A DNA stretch of 64,000 nucleotides, from the NCBI RefSeq assembly GCF_018882095.1, contig NZ_JACVPD010000002.1, positions 248,001-312,000 of the forward strand, given 5' to 3'. This document shows positions 18,465 to 27,425 of this stretch, piece after piece; within the stretch, counting starts at the first letter, position 1; the number at the start of each line of letters is the position of its first letter. The notes beneath the pieces were generated by a model. It saw only the letters and a list, made by a program, of their open reading frames with translations. It ran no database searches and had not been told where the DNA came from. Position numbers and translations under genes: made by a program. Origin of the DNA: Polynucleobacter sp. CS-Odin-A6. Lineage in GTDB: Bacteria; Pseudomonadota; Gammaproteobacteria; Burkholderiales; Burkholderiaceae.

Positions 18465-19409
18465 CTAGGAATGATTTTTATAGGCTAAGAATGCCGAATA
18501 ATCACGTATGTAATCATCGGCATCGTAAATATGGGATGCAAGCACAACCAAAACAGCGTTAGCAGAATACTTGTACTGGACTCCCCAGACACCTGGTTCA
18601 ATGTGCAGACCAAGCGAGGGGCTATCAAGTTTAATTTCCACTCTTTTGCTACCATCATCGAGCATCACGGTTACATGTCCAGATACGCAAATTAAAAACT
18701 GATGACACTCTTTATGTGCATGCTCTCCCCTAACATCTTTTGAAGGTACATCAAAGACCCAAAAACATCGCTTAGCAACAAAAGGGAGATCCTTCTCATA
18801 CTCAGCAAAAGATAAATTACCGCGTAAATCTTGAATAAATGGAAGCTGATATATACGGCAATTTGATATTCCGACGCTACTGCTCGATCCCATGCCAGGA
18901 GTAATCGCATCAGCCAACTCAGGTGTAGCCGCTTCAGAAGGATCGTACCCAACAATTCGGGCAGGATTTCCGGCAACGATTGCATTTGGAGGGACATCGC
19001 GGGTAACTACTGCACCGGCTCCGATCATGGAGCATTCTCCAACAGTTACACCGGGCAGTATGGTGGCGTTTGCACCAATACTCGCGCCTTTTTTAATATA
19101 TGTTTTTAAAAAAGTTTCTGGATGGATTTTGCTACGAGGGAATTTATCATTAGTGAATGCTACGTTGGGGCCAATAAAAACATCATCCTCAATACGAAGG
19201 CCATCCCAAATTTGAACACCGGATTTAATGGTGACACGATCACCAATCACAACATCATTCTCAATCAAGCAATTAGCACAAATATTTGCCTCTGAGCCAA
19301 TGATTGCATCCTGCAAAACAACAACAAATTGCCAGATACGAGTATTTTTCCCAATTCTTTTCGTCTGAACATCCGAAAGTGGGTGAGTAAAGTAATTTAT
19401 ATTATTCAT
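18465..19409 (-). CDS. Bifunctional dTDP-sugar N-acetyltransferase / 3,4-ketoisomerase (FdtC-FdtA fusion, WxcM-like)
   Basis: A 314-residue two-domain protein. Residues 1-155 are a left-handed beta-helix acetyltransferase with hexapeptide repeats (for example [20 protein letters not shown], about 111-130) ending [13 protein letters not shown] linker leads to a cupin, residues 184-312, of the FdtA/QdtA/WxcM family, with [13 protein letters not shown] carrying His230 and His232. The cupin would isomerise dTDP-4-keto-6-deoxyglucose to the 3-keto form, and the first domain would acetylate the amine after FdtB. WxcM and some FdtD proteins show the same fusion. ATG 19409 is preferred over an upstream in-frame TTG at 19436. 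Confidence 0.85.
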   Translation of the reverse strand: MNNINYFTHPLSDVQTKRIGKNTRIWQFVVVLQDAIIGSEANICANCLIENDVVIGDRVTIKSGVQIWDGLRIEDDVFIGPNVAFTNDKFPRSKIHPETFLKTYIKKGASIGANATILPGVTVGECSMIGAGAVVTRDVPPNAIVAGNPARIVGYDPSEAATPELADAITPGMGSSSSVGISNCRIYQLPFIQDLRGNLSFAEYEKDLPFVAKRCFWVFDVPSKDVRGEHAHKECHQFLICVSGHVTVMLDDGSKRVEIKLDSPSLGLHIEPGVWGVQYKYSANAVLVVLASHIYDADDYIRDYSAFLAYKNHS

Positions 19410-19448
19410 GTTTTCAACATACCGTAAGTTCTGCAAAAACTAAACAAG

Positions 19449-20456
19449 TTACAAGTCAAAATCTTGGGCTATTTCATTTGTTACAACAGAAACAAAGTGC
19501 TCAAAACTAAATCTTTTGGCAACATCACTCTGTAGAAACTTTGAAATATTCGACTGGTACTCAGAATATACTTCTGGAGAAATAGAGAGAAGATGCTGAT
19601 GTACTTCGGCAGTATTCCTAAAATTTCGCCTATCTATAAAGCATCCTGCGGGAATATAGTCTAGGATATTATCAGCCCCCCAATATATAGGCACGCATCC
19701 AGATACAAAAGCATCTATTATTTTTTCAGTGATGTAATTAGATAAATCTCTATTATTTTCATAACAGTATGAAAACTTACTACGACGCAATACTTCACTT
19801 TTATTTTGCAATTCACCTCTATAGCTCGGGAAACACTTGTTTTTAAGTAATTTTACTCCCAGGCTTGGAATACTACGCCTCATTTTGCCAACGAGATCAA
19901 AGGCTGGCGGAGGCTTATCCCACCCTCTTCCGTATAGTTCAAATTCATCAGGGGCATTTCTTTCGTACCAGCGTATGGTGGAAATACGCTCTGAATATAA
20001 ATCAGTTGGCAATTTTTTACGGAAAGCTTTGTTGCCATTTATTAGAGTGCTAAAAATATCGCGGTCATGGTAAGAACTAAATTGACTATGTGAAATTTGA
20101 TGTGGTGGCAACACCTTTATTACATTAACTAAATTAAGTAATTCTGCATTCCAAGTAAAAACCTTGGAAAAATTACTAAAATAGAGTTGAGATCCATTGA
20201 GTTGATTATGATTTGGATTTTCTAATGCAATGAGATACCTAGGTACATTATCGTCGCCTATCAAATGACGTCCTTCAATATGCAGATCAAAGGAAACTGT
20301 CTTTCCGTAATTAACATCAGGCGTATTGATTTCAATTCCCAAACGCTGAAAATGCTCTTTTAGTAACTCATAGTAGCCCATCGGACTCTCAACCAGCTCC
20401 CCAAACATGGCATTTTTTCCACGTGGATCATCTGAAAAGAAGTTTCCATAAATCAT
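19449..20456 (-). CDS. GT10-family alpha-fucosyltransferase-like protein
   Basis: A 335-residue protein with the GT10 signature in its C-terminal half: SKFSYCYENNRDLSNYITEKI followed by IDAFVSGCVPIYWG (together residues 226-260), where family members bind the GDP-fucose donor. The N-terminal half contains LYFSNFSKVFTWN and looks like the acceptor domain. GT10 enzymes add alpha-1,3/1,4-fucose to glycans. No GDP-fucose synthesis genes (gmd, fcl) are in the window, so the donor must come from elsewhere or may differ. The DNA is AT-rich compared with flanking housekeeping genes. It starts 4 bases after the upstream GT2 stop. Confidence 0.75.
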   Translation of the reverse strand: MIYGNFFSDDPRGKNAMFGELVESPMGYYELLKEHFQRLGIEINTPDVNYGKTVSFDLHIEGRHLIGDDNVPRYLIALENPNHNQLNGSQLYFSNFSKVFTWNAELLNLVNVIKVLPPHQISHSQFSSYHDRDIFSTLINGNKAFRKKLPTDLYSERISTIRWYERNAPDEFELYGRGWDKPPPAFDLVGKMRRSIPSLGVKLLKNKCFPSYRGELQNKSEVLRRSKFSYCYENNRDLSNYITEKIIDAFVSGCVPIYWGADNILDYIPAGCFIDRRNFRNTAEVHQHLLSISPEVYSEYQSNISKFLQSDVAKRFSFEHFVSVVTNEIAQDFDL

Positions 20457-20460
20457 CCTT

Positions 20461-21360
20461 TTAGGCCCACTTTATCAAAGCACGCTTCAGCAGTGCCTTG
20501 TAGGTGCTAAATCTTGAGTACCGAGAAATCTGGTATCCACTTAAGAATTTTTTTACGACCCCTAATCTCTTAGAGCGGAATCTCCAATCGGATTTTAAGA
20601 TCTTTTTATAAATAAATGAGTAGCGGTAGTCTTGCAATATAGCCTTACCAAATTCCTGCCTGTGCTTCTTGAGATACCCAAGAAAACGAAGGCGATCTGG
20701 TATTGACTCAACACTGCCAACATTATTCCCATGCATTCGATAAGTCATTAATGGCTTGTTCAACCAAAAGATACTTCCCTTTTTAAGAATATCTAAAAGT
20801 AATGCAACATCTGCATACTTGCCCCCGTTCACAATAAATAACTCGTCCCCAGCAAGTGGATGGCTATATATATAACTTGGGTTTGGGGCAATGCCAGACT
20901 GGTTATGCGAAAAATAGCGCTCCGCTAAATCGCGGGGACCACTTATTAATTCATATTCATTTTTTGAAATAAAAGATAAGCGGGGCTCTATTGTGCCGTT
21001 AGTCTCAATAAATGCATTGCAGGCATAAGCAGCAGCAGATGGATGATCGCCGATAAATTTCAGCATCACTTCCACAAAATTTGGGTTCATTAGATCATCG
21101 TCATGAAAAAGGCAGTAATAATCTGTTTTAACCTCACCTATGCAGGTATTGAAGTGCTCCAAATGCTTTAGAGATGAAGGCCTTTTTACATAACATACAC
21201 TGGGAAACTCGCTTTTGACCATCGCCTCTACATCATTATTGGTAGATTGATCTGAAATAATTAATATAAAACCATGACAGCTTTGCTGAACGATAGATTC
21301 AATTGCCAGTCTGGCCAAAGCAGGCCTGTTATAACAAAGAACAAAAATGGTGAGGGACAC
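20461..21360 (-). CDS. Family 2 glycosyltransferase
   Basis: A 299-residue GT-A-fold transferase. The opening LTIFVLCYNRPALARLAIESI and the nucleotide-metal site CLFHDDDLM (about residues 92-100) are typical of GT2. It probably adds a sugar to a cytoplasmic lipid-linked glycan. Substrate cannot be predicted. The start is GTG at 21360 with no strong ribosome binding site; the next ATG codons are too far inside. A basic C-terminal segment (residues 240-299) may hold it at the membrane. AT-rich like its neighbours. Confidence 0.75.
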   Translation of the reverse strand: MSLTIFVLCYNRPALARLAIESIVQQSCHGFILIISDQSTNNDVEAMVKSEFPSVCYVKRPSSLKHLEHFNTCIGEVKTDYYCLFHDDDLMNPNFVEVMLKFIGDHPSAAAYACNAFIETNGTIEPRLSFISKNEYELISGPRDLAERYFSHNQSGIAPNPSYIYSHPLAGDELFIVNGGKYADVALLLDILKKGSIFWLNKPLMTYRMHGNNVGSVESIPDRLRFLGYLKKHRQEFGKAILQDYRYSFIYKKILKSDWRFRSKRLGVVKKFLSGYQISRYSRFSTYKALLKRALIKWA

Positions 21361-21396
21361 TTAACGCTTATTCTATAAATAGTGATTAAAGATATT

Positions 21397-23127
21397 TTAG
21401 TCGGGCTTAAAAAAATTAGATATTGTTTGGTCGTTGTGCTCTATTTTTTTACAGAAAAAATCGTAATCTTTTGCAATATGCCCAAAATCAAGGGCTTGAT
21501 ATCCCAGCCTGGCTAAATCGAATGCCAGAACTGTAGCTGTCGGACCAAGAATGATAATAATCAATTTTTCATGGTCTATTGTTTTTGCCTTCTCTAAAAT
21601 TTCATCGTAAGAGTCAAATGCATTTTTAGAGGGTGCATATTGATACTCAAGAGTTTTTGCGCAATCAAAGATATTATTTTCAATCAAGTCAAATACTGAA
21701 CTACCGCAAATAATTACAACATCTCGCCCCGTCCAAATATCAGTTATTTTAGAGAAGTACTCCTTAAAATCATAACTTTTAAATAACGCATATAACTGTG
21801 TACAGCCAGTATCGTAATACTGCTTACTTGGCACAGTAAGAGATGTAATTTTATTTCTATATTGAGCAACCCAGGATCTTATAAATGCCTTAGGAAAGTC
21901 CCTCATATCCTGCACGGTGGAATAATAGCAATGAGGTATCCCAATGAATATATTTTCATAGTTTGATCGGAATATTTCATTTAGCCTGCGAGTCAATATC
22001 GCATCTGATCTCTGAAATGCTATACCTTCACCCGCCATTAGGATAAATTCACCGTCACCAAAACGGCAAAATGACGTCTTCTTGTACACTAGCTCACTAA
22101 TCGTTTCTCTGGGGGAAAGAATGTTGGGCTTATTAATCTTGACAAGATCGCGGGAGATTTCATAGTGGATTCCATCCAGCGTTAAATTAAATTCATTCCT
22201 CCCAACAGAATCCTGTGCTATTTTTTTGAGATCGTATTTAAATAAATAGCCAATATTTTTTATAAACAATTTAAACGGGTTTGACTTTTTTTTCTGAACC
22301 TCCTGAACCTCAAAACTCTCCCAATTTTTATCATAATTCTCGAGTAAGAAAAATTCGGAACCAACATGAATTTGGGAATTTTTGATATTTGCAATTGCTC
22401 TTATATCCAACTTGTTTTGTTGAACATTGTATAAATGACTTAGGCTAAAAACATCAGTTAGCTTTTTATTATCAAAACCATTCTGGTGAGTATCTTGGAC
22501 GGCATTGACAGTGATAACAATTGCCTTACTTATTCCATCAAAACAAGCTAAACATGGTCTAGATATATATTTTTTTGACTCATTAGCAAAGTCACCCTCA
22601 AAATAATTTGGCGACTTTATTGTGTCGTTATGAGATGCCAGCATCTTTTTAATATCGCTTTTACGATAAAGAGTGCAATCTAGCTCCCATGGGTAGTTGT
22701 AATGTAAATCAGTAGACCCTTGCCAGTTCCACTTCAAATATTCCTTTGAGACCAAGAAATCCTTAGGTGTGGGCTGAATATTTCTGCCGAGCCTTAAACT
22801 AAATCCAAAAATATCATCATCTTCTTTCAATACTTCTTTTGCAAAATTAAGATCGAATGGAGCTTTAAAAACAACATCATCACAACCAAACATAATGTAA
22901 TCATCGGATGCTTCAATTATAGTTACTAAGTCAAGATAAAAATTCTTCTCCTTAACCCATTTAACGGCTGGAAAAGAATCGATCACCCTCTTGTAATCAA
23001 TTTGAGAGGTTTGATTAAAAAGTACAGCTACATCTTCCTCTACAACATCAGAAAATAGCAGTAAGCTTTCTAGATAACCATGCAACTGCATGGGCCTATC
23101 TTTTGAAAAAACTATGATGGTTGACAT
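21397..23127 (-). CDS. Two-domain glycosyltransferase: GT-A-like N-terminus fused to a GT-D (DUF1792-type) C-terminus
   Basis: A 576-residue protein. Residues 1-220 resemble a GT-A nucleotide-sugar transferase: MSTIIVFSKDRPMQLHGYLE at the start and an acidic FGCDDVVF at 80-87. A lysine-rich linker (275-300) leads to residues 335-565, which match the GT-D fold family: TSFCRFGDGEFILM with the DGE motif at 358-360, IFIGIPHCYY, VVIICGSSVFDL and the C-terminal LGPTATVLAFDLARLGYQ. GT-D enzymes were described in streptococcal adhesin glycosylation, transferring glucose. The fusion suggests that two successive sugars are added by one protein. Very AT-rich; ATG 23127 follows a GAG element. The N-terminal assignment is less certain than the C-terminal one. 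Confidence 0.65.
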   Translation of the reverse strand: MSTIIVFSKDRPMQLHGYLESLLLFSDVVEEDVAVLFNQTSQIDYKRVIDSFPAVKWVKEKNFYLDLVTIIEASDDYIMFGCDDVVFKAPFDLNFAKEVLKEDDDIFGFSLRLGRNIQPTPKDFLVSKEYLKWNWQGSTDLHYNYPWELDCTLYRKSDIKKMLASHNDTIKSPNYFEGDFANESKKYISRPCLACFDGISKAIVITVNAVQDTHQNGFDNKKLTDVFSLSHLYNVQQNKLDIRAIANIKNSQIHVGSEFFLLENYDKNWESFEVQEVQKKKSNPFKLFIKNIGYLFKYDLKKIAQDSVGRNEFNLTLDGIHYEISRDLVKINKPNILSPRETISELVYKKTSFCRFGDGEFILMAGEGIAFQRSDAILTRRLNEIFRSNYENIFIGIPHCYYSTVQDMRDFPKAFIRSWVAQYRNKITSLTVPSKQYYDTGCTQLYALFKSYDFKEYFSKITDIWTGRDVVIICGSSVFDLIENNIFDCAKTLEYQYAPSKNAFDSYDEILEKAKTIDHEKLIIIILGPTATVLAFDLARLGYQALDFGHIAKDYDFFCKKIEHNDQTISNFFKPD

Positions 23128-23225
23128 TTGAGCTCTGTGTTATGCAATTGAAGATCCAATAAATTTTTCACTGCCTGGAGAACCCATCCATTTAAATAGT
23201 GCATTGTGGTTTTCAATTCACTCAT
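23112..23225 (-). other. Small ORF in the gap before the two-domain transferase
   Basis: A 37-codon frame from ATG 23225 that stops 15 bases inside the two-domain transferase gene. It encodes a short peptide beginning MSELKTTMHYLNGWVLQ. It has no recognisable family and may be the remnant of a lost gene, a leader for translational coupling, or chance. The 132-base interval holds nothing else that I can see. Confidence 0.15.
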
Positions 23226-23259
23226 ATCAATAATTAACCTAATCATTAGCTCTGCAAAA

Positions 23260-24159
23260 TTAAATAAAGCTCTGAAGATAATTAATAAATCGCTTCAAAC
23301 GTCTTAACATCCTTGAAGGGAGTGTTTTTTTTCTGGGAAATAAGTCGACATCTCCATCCCATGAAGATTGATAGATTACTCCCATATAGTTTTGTCTAAG
23401 CCCCTCAACAGTTTCACCCTGACGCTTCATCAAATAATATTGCCAGTCGTAGTGATAAGTTCTAAAAAGAGGTTCTATGGCAACCAAGGGGATTGCCCTA
23501 TATTTCATTAGTGCCTCCCCATATATTAATGTCTCAGGATGCTGAGAGGAAATAAACTCCCAAATTGAAATATTTAGTGGCTTAAGATGTTCAAGATCCA
23601 ATGATTCCCATACCCTTGCCGACCAAATAAAAGGGGCTGGTGCGCAATAAAATGATGGGCCAACTCTAGAAAATAGACTCTGTACCCGCCTTGCCTCTTC
23701 TCGGAGATCATTCTCAACCCTGAGATGACCTCGATTGGCTGCCATTTGAAAAAATTCTTTATTTTGATGTAAAACCGTATATGGAATTCCCTCTGCAGTT
23801 AAAAAATCATTCTTGAAAAAATTGCGAATAAAGATGCAATCCGAATCAAGACATACATAGTTTTCAGAAATTTTTAAGCGCCAAAACTCTGATTTAACAA
23901 TTTGTTGTGATATCCCGCCAGGTAACTCCTTATATTTTTTTAAGTCAGCCCGAGGATTTGCGGTAACAATCTCTTCATCAGCAATCCAAATATAAGCCTC
24001 ATTGCCCAATATGCTGATTAGTAGATCATGATCGGCTCTTGGGGTAGAAATATAAAAGGGAATCTGATCAAGGTTATATTGATTCACCGAGGAGAGAAGT
24101 CTCTTAAGCCTAAGAAAATCATTACGATACGACTTACAGTAGAGAATGAGATCTTTCAA
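23260..24159 (-). CDS. DUF6492-like putative glycosyltransferase
   Basis: A 299-residue protein resembling nucleotide-diphosphosugar transferases of the DUF6492 kind. The region VCLDSDCIFIRNFF (residues 102-115) holds a DxD-type metal site, preceded by QQIVKSEFWRL, a helix typical of this group. No signal peptide is visible, and a basic C-terminus (residues 273-296) may contact the membrane. It starts at TTG 24159 in a TTGA overlap with the stop of the preceding GT4-like gene, so it is translationally coupled. Acceptor and donor are unknown. AT-rich. Confidence 0.6.
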   Translation of the reverse strand: MKDLILYCKSYRNDFLRLKRLLSSVNQYNLDQIPFYISTPRADHDLLISILGNEAYIWIADEEIVTANPRADLKKYKELPGGISQQIVKSEFWRLKISENYVCLDSDCIFIRNFFKNDFLTAEGIPYTVLHQNKEFFQMAANRGHLRVENDLREEARRVQSLFSRVGPSFYCAPAPFIWSARVWESLDLEHLKPLNISIWEFISSQHPETLIYGEALMKYRAIPLVAIEPLFRTYHYDWQYYLMKRQGETVEGLRQNYMGVIYQSSWDGDVDLFPRKKTLPSRMLRRLKRFINYLQSFI

Positions 24160-25496
24160 ATACTTCTTTCTATTTTTGCTTGAACTTCTGAAAGTATTCT
24201 AAACGCAGCCTGATCCACGCCCACCGGCATCCATTTGGGCTCTATGAGTTGCCGATTTTTCCAGTCTAACCAAATTCTTTCTAAGGCAAGTTCAACTGCT
24301 TTAACGTCACTCTGTGGACTCAAATAGGCACTCTGATCCAGTAGTATCTGATCCAACTGAGGATTACGATGCGTTATTCCCCACATCGGTCTTCCGGTCC
24401 AGAGATAGTCATAGAGCTTAGAGGGAATGTATTCAGCGCACCACTCGTCATTGCCATGCAGCAAAATCAATACATCTGCAGCCTGCATCTTCTCTACTAC
24501 CCGCTCTCTACCAGATTTACCAGACTGAGGATCTTTCTCAAGACGACCATGAGCTACCAATACATCCTCAAACTGCAGTACTTTAATTGCATCTACTGTC
24601 AAAGGGTCTAAAGGTGCGCCATAAGCATGTATTCGTATGTGCTGCTTGGCCTCAGGAAATTTCTTAAACAGTGGTACAAGCGCATTTAGGATAGTAGAGA
24701 GTGAACGATCATTTGCCAAAGAACCAAAGTGACATAAATTGAGATGCTCAGAATATGCGTGCTTAACAGATTGACTCAGGCCTCCTGGTGGCTCTGCTCC
24801 TGGGAGAACCATAAAACCAAAAGCATTATTTGGGGTGTTGAGATTGGGATTGCGCACCTTTGCATAGTGCAAGGCACCATCTGTGAACCACCATGCTAAA
24901 TCTGCGTATCTACAAATTTGTTTTTCTAGGTATTGACGAAATTGTGCGTCACGATTTTTAGGTTTGTCAAATCCAGGATCAGTTGCACTCTTGCGAATCA
25001 CTAAAGGATCATGAATCTCCACAATCCAAGGCAAGCCTGTTTTTTTCTTCAGCCATAAACCCGCCAAGTGGGCCGACCAAGCCCCCCCAGTTGAATAAAT
25101 GACATCAACCTTGCCCTCTCTAATGAGTTTTAAACCATGTACATAAGCTGGCATTGCCCAAGACCATTGACTAGAGTAACCGAGAAAGAATTTCTCTAAA
25201 GCGATGAGAGGAGCAAGCAATAAGGAGACTAGACCAGTAGAGATCTTATAAAAGATCCCGCGGCCATATTGGTTGGCAATCCAATGACGGAAGTCAAAAC
25301 GAAAAGCTGCCGGACCCCAAGCTAAAAATTGCTCATGAGGAAATCTGCTATCTTTGATGCCGGTAATGGCACTAAAAACACGAGGCTGAATACCGGCATT
25401 TAATAAATAAGGAATCTTGTCGGTAATGGTGAGGCTCGATGCCCGTCCATCCATATTGAAACCATGTGACAGGATTAACCAGTTCTTTTTTTGCAT
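24156..25496 (-). CDS. Family 4-like glycosyltransferase
   Basis: A 446-residue GT-B protein. The N-terminal half contains VDVIYSTGGAWSAHLAGLWL and LPWIVEIHDPLV, typical of GT4 acceptor domains; the C-terminal donor domain has LCHFGSLANDRSLSTILNAL, VLIAHGRL-like spacing and EYIPSKLYDYLWTGRPMWG, the conserved E-x7-E-like donor loop. It is the first gene of the glycan operon, starting only 30 bases after pyrB on the same strand. Base composition is nearer to the housekeeping genes than to the AT-rich transferases downstream. The sugar transferred is not predictable. Confidence 0.78.
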   Translation of the reverse strand: MQKKNWLILSHGFNMDGRASSLTITDKIPYLLNAGIQPRVFSAITGIKDSRFPHEQFLAWGPAAFRFDFRHWIANQYGRGIFYKISTGLVSLLLAPLIALEKFFLGYSSQWSWAMPAYVHGLKLIREGKVDVIYSTGGAWSAHLAGLWLKKKTGLPWIVEIHDPLVIRKSATDPGFDKPKNRDAQFRQYLEKQICRYADLAWWFTDGALHYAKVRNPNLNTPNNAFGFMVLPGAEPPGGLSQSVKHAYSEHLNLCHFGSLANDRSLSTILNALVPLFKKFPEAKQHIRIHAYGAPLDPLTVDAIKVLQFEDVLVAHGRLEKDPQSGKSGRERVVEKMQAADVLILLHGNDEWCAEYIPSKLYDYLWTGRPMWGITHRNPQLDQILLDQSAYLSPQSDVKAVELALERIWLDWKNRQLIEPKWMPVGVDQAAFRILSEVQAKIERSI

Positions 25497-25525
25497 TAGT
25501 GCACTAGCGTAATAGTGGATGGCAA

Positions 25526-26506
25526 CTAGTTGCCTGCAACGATCGACATCACCGCCATACGTACTGCAATACCAAAAGTCACTTGGTTCAGAATTACTGA
25601 CTGAGGACCATCGGCTACTACAGAATCAATTTCTACGCCACGGTTCATGGGTCCGGGATGCATGACGATAGCATCAGGTTGTGCCAGAGCGAGGCGTGAA
25701 GATGTTAAACCATATTGCTTAAAAAAAGCGGCGCCTTCTGGGACCTGCCCAACCTCCATACGCTCCTTCTGAATACGTAAGGTCATCACCACATCAACCC
25801 CTCTCAAACCCTCCTCCATGCTGTGGAAGACCTTGACCCCCAACATATCCAAGTCACTTGGCAACAGACTTTCAGGTCCTATTGCCCGAATGTCCGTACA
25901 ACCTAAGGTTCTCAAAGCGCAGATATTGGATTTGGCAACTCGGCTATGCACGATATCGCCCACGATGGCAACCTTAAGGCTAGTAAAGTCCTTCTTAAAG
26001 TGGCGCATCGTATACATATCCAACAGACCTTGAGTCGGATGTTGATGGCTACCATCACCAGCATTAACCACATGCACATGAGATGGAACATGCTGAGCTA
26101 TTTCAATCGGTGCTCGAGAGACACCATGGCGCACGACAAATATGTCCGCCTGCATTGCGACTAAATTATCAATCGTATCTAAGAGACTCTCCCCTTTAGC
26201 CGTGGAGGAAGTAGAGATATCGAGATTAATGACATCAGCAGATAACCGTTTAGCGGCAATCTCAAAGGTGGTGCGAGTGCGTGTGGAGTTTTCAAAGAAA
26301 AGGTTGAATACATTCTTGCCTCGAAGGAGCGGAACTTTTTTCACTTCTCTTGCGGGATCTGTCACACTGACAAACTGTTTTGCAGTATCGAGAATATGAA
26401 GTAGTTGCTCCTTAGGTAAACCCTCTAAGGTTAATAAATGGGTTAACTCGCCAGCAGTATTAAATTGATTGATCTGACTAGTGCCGAAATTATTAGACTC
26501 GCTCAT
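25526..26506 (-). CDS. pyrB: Aspartate carbamoyltransferase catalytic subunit
   Basis: A 326-residue enzyme forming N-carbamoyl-L-aspartate, the first committed pyrimidine step. It has the carbamoyl-phosphate site [30 protein letters not shown] and [13 protein letters not shown]. Its start overlaps the pyrR stop by one base (TAATG). In Pseudomonas-like organisms this enzyme needs an inactive PyrC-like partner, but none follows here; the next genes are glycosyltransferases. No pyrI regulatory subunit is present. Confidence 0.95.
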   Translation of the reverse strand: MSESNNFGTSQINQFNTAGELTHLLTLEGLPKEQLLHILDTAKQFVSVTDPAREVKKVPLLRGKNVFNLFFENSTRTRTTFEIAAKRLSADVINLDISTSSTAKGESLLDTIDNLVAMQADIFVVRHGVSRAPIEIAQHVPSHVHVVNAGDGSHQHPTQGLLDMYTMRHFKKDFTSLKVAIVGDIVHSRVAKSNICALRTLGCTDIRAIGPESLLPSDLDMLGVKVFHSMEEGLRGVDVVMTLRIQKERMEVGQVPEGAAFFKQYGLTSSRLALAQPDAIVMHPGPMNRGVEIDSVVADGPQSVILNQVTFGIAVRMAVMSIVAGN

Positions 26507-27009
26507 TACGCACGCTCCTCTAATTGGAAGCTGAACTTGCCAGCACCATCTTTTTCTAATACTAAAATCTGATGCTCAGGAATAGTAACCGGCTCTCCAA
26601 CAAAATCGGCAGTAACAGGTAGCTCACGCTTCTCACGATCAGCCAAGACCATCAACTCTACTTGTGCGGGTCTACCAAAATCAAATAACTCATTAAGTGC
26701 AGCACGTACCGTGCGGCCAGTAAGCAAGACATCATCAATCAAAATCACATTAGCACCATTCACTTCATAAGGAAGATGGGTGGGCATCGTACTAGAGGTG
26801 CGGATTGCAGTCATTCCCTTTTCGGCATAATCATCTCGATGAAACGCTACATTAATGACGCCAAAATGGGGTAGATTTAAATCTGCAGCTAAACGCTCTG
26901 CAATCCAAGCCCCGCCCATTGCAAGTCCAGCCAACTCAAAAACATCGCCAGCATCTTTGCGCTGGCGCAATACCTCTAGTAATTTTAGATATGACTGCTC
27001 TGCATTCAT
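26506..27009 (-). CDS. pyrR: PyrR pyrimidine regulator / uracil phosphoribosyltransferase
   Basis: A 167-residue type I phosphoribosyltransferase-fold protein. The PRPP loop is [20 protein letters not shown] (residues 86-105). In Gram-positives PyrR binds pyr leader RNA; in proteobacteria it has been linked to control of pyrB and to UPRTase activity. It is flanked by ruvX (1-base gap) and pyrB (1-base overlap) in one operon. No attenuator-like leader is visible inside the operon, so how it would act here is unclear. Confidence 0.9.
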   Translation of the reverse strand: MNAEQSYLKLLEVLRQRKDAGDVFELAGLAMGGAWIAERLAADLNLPHFGVINVAFHRDDYAEKGMTAIRTSSTMPTHLPYEVNGANVILIDDVLLTGRTVRAALNELFDFGRPAQVELMVLADREKRELPVTADFVGEPVTIPEHQILVLEKDGAGKFSFQLEERA

Positions 27010-27010
27010 C

Positions 27011-27421
27011 TCAACTCATCCAATTCTTCTCAAGAAAATATTGCTCCAAAATTAAGGCCGCGGACTCGGCATCCAAATTGTCTCGCATCTCAGGATTACC
27101 CTCTAAAACTGCTGAGGTATAACGCTCATCCACCCAATCTACTGGCAACTCGAAGCGGCCATGGAGCTGATTTCCAAAGCGACGGGCACGGGCACTCATT
27201 TCATGTTCGGCACCATCTGGATGGCAGGGCATTCCAACTACAAGGCGATTAGGTTGCCACTCCTTTAGGAGCCCTTCAATCAACTTAAAACAAGCATCGC
27301 CAGATGTTTCAGTAATCGTTTTAATGGGCTGACCCAATTGAGTGAGGGTATTGCCCACAGCGATACCAATTCGCTTGGTGCCGAAGTCAAAGGCCATTAC
27401 CGTTAACTCTGGGCCCCGCAT
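27011..27421 (-). CDS. ruvX: Holliday junction resolvase-like YqgF, 16S rRNA pre-processing nuclease
   Basis: A 136-residue RNase H-fold protein. VMAFDFGTKRIGIAVG near the N-terminus carries the first catalytic Asp, and WVDERYTSAVLE and LDAESAALILEQYF hold the remaining acidic sites. In Escherichia coli the homologue YqgF is essential and matures the 5' end of 16S rRNA. I start it at ATG 27421, four bases after the algH stop; the longest frame begins inside algH. The algH-ruvX-pyrR-pyrB order is common in beta- and gammaproteobacteria. Confidence 0.92.
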   Translation of the reverse strand: MRGPELTVMAFDFGTKRIGIAVGNTLTQLGQPIKTITETSGDACFKLIEGLLKEWQPNRLVVGMPCHPDGAEHEMSARARRFGNQLHGRFELPVDWVDERYTSAVLEGNPEMRDNLDAESAALILEQYFLEKNWMS

Positions 27422-27425
27422 CGGA

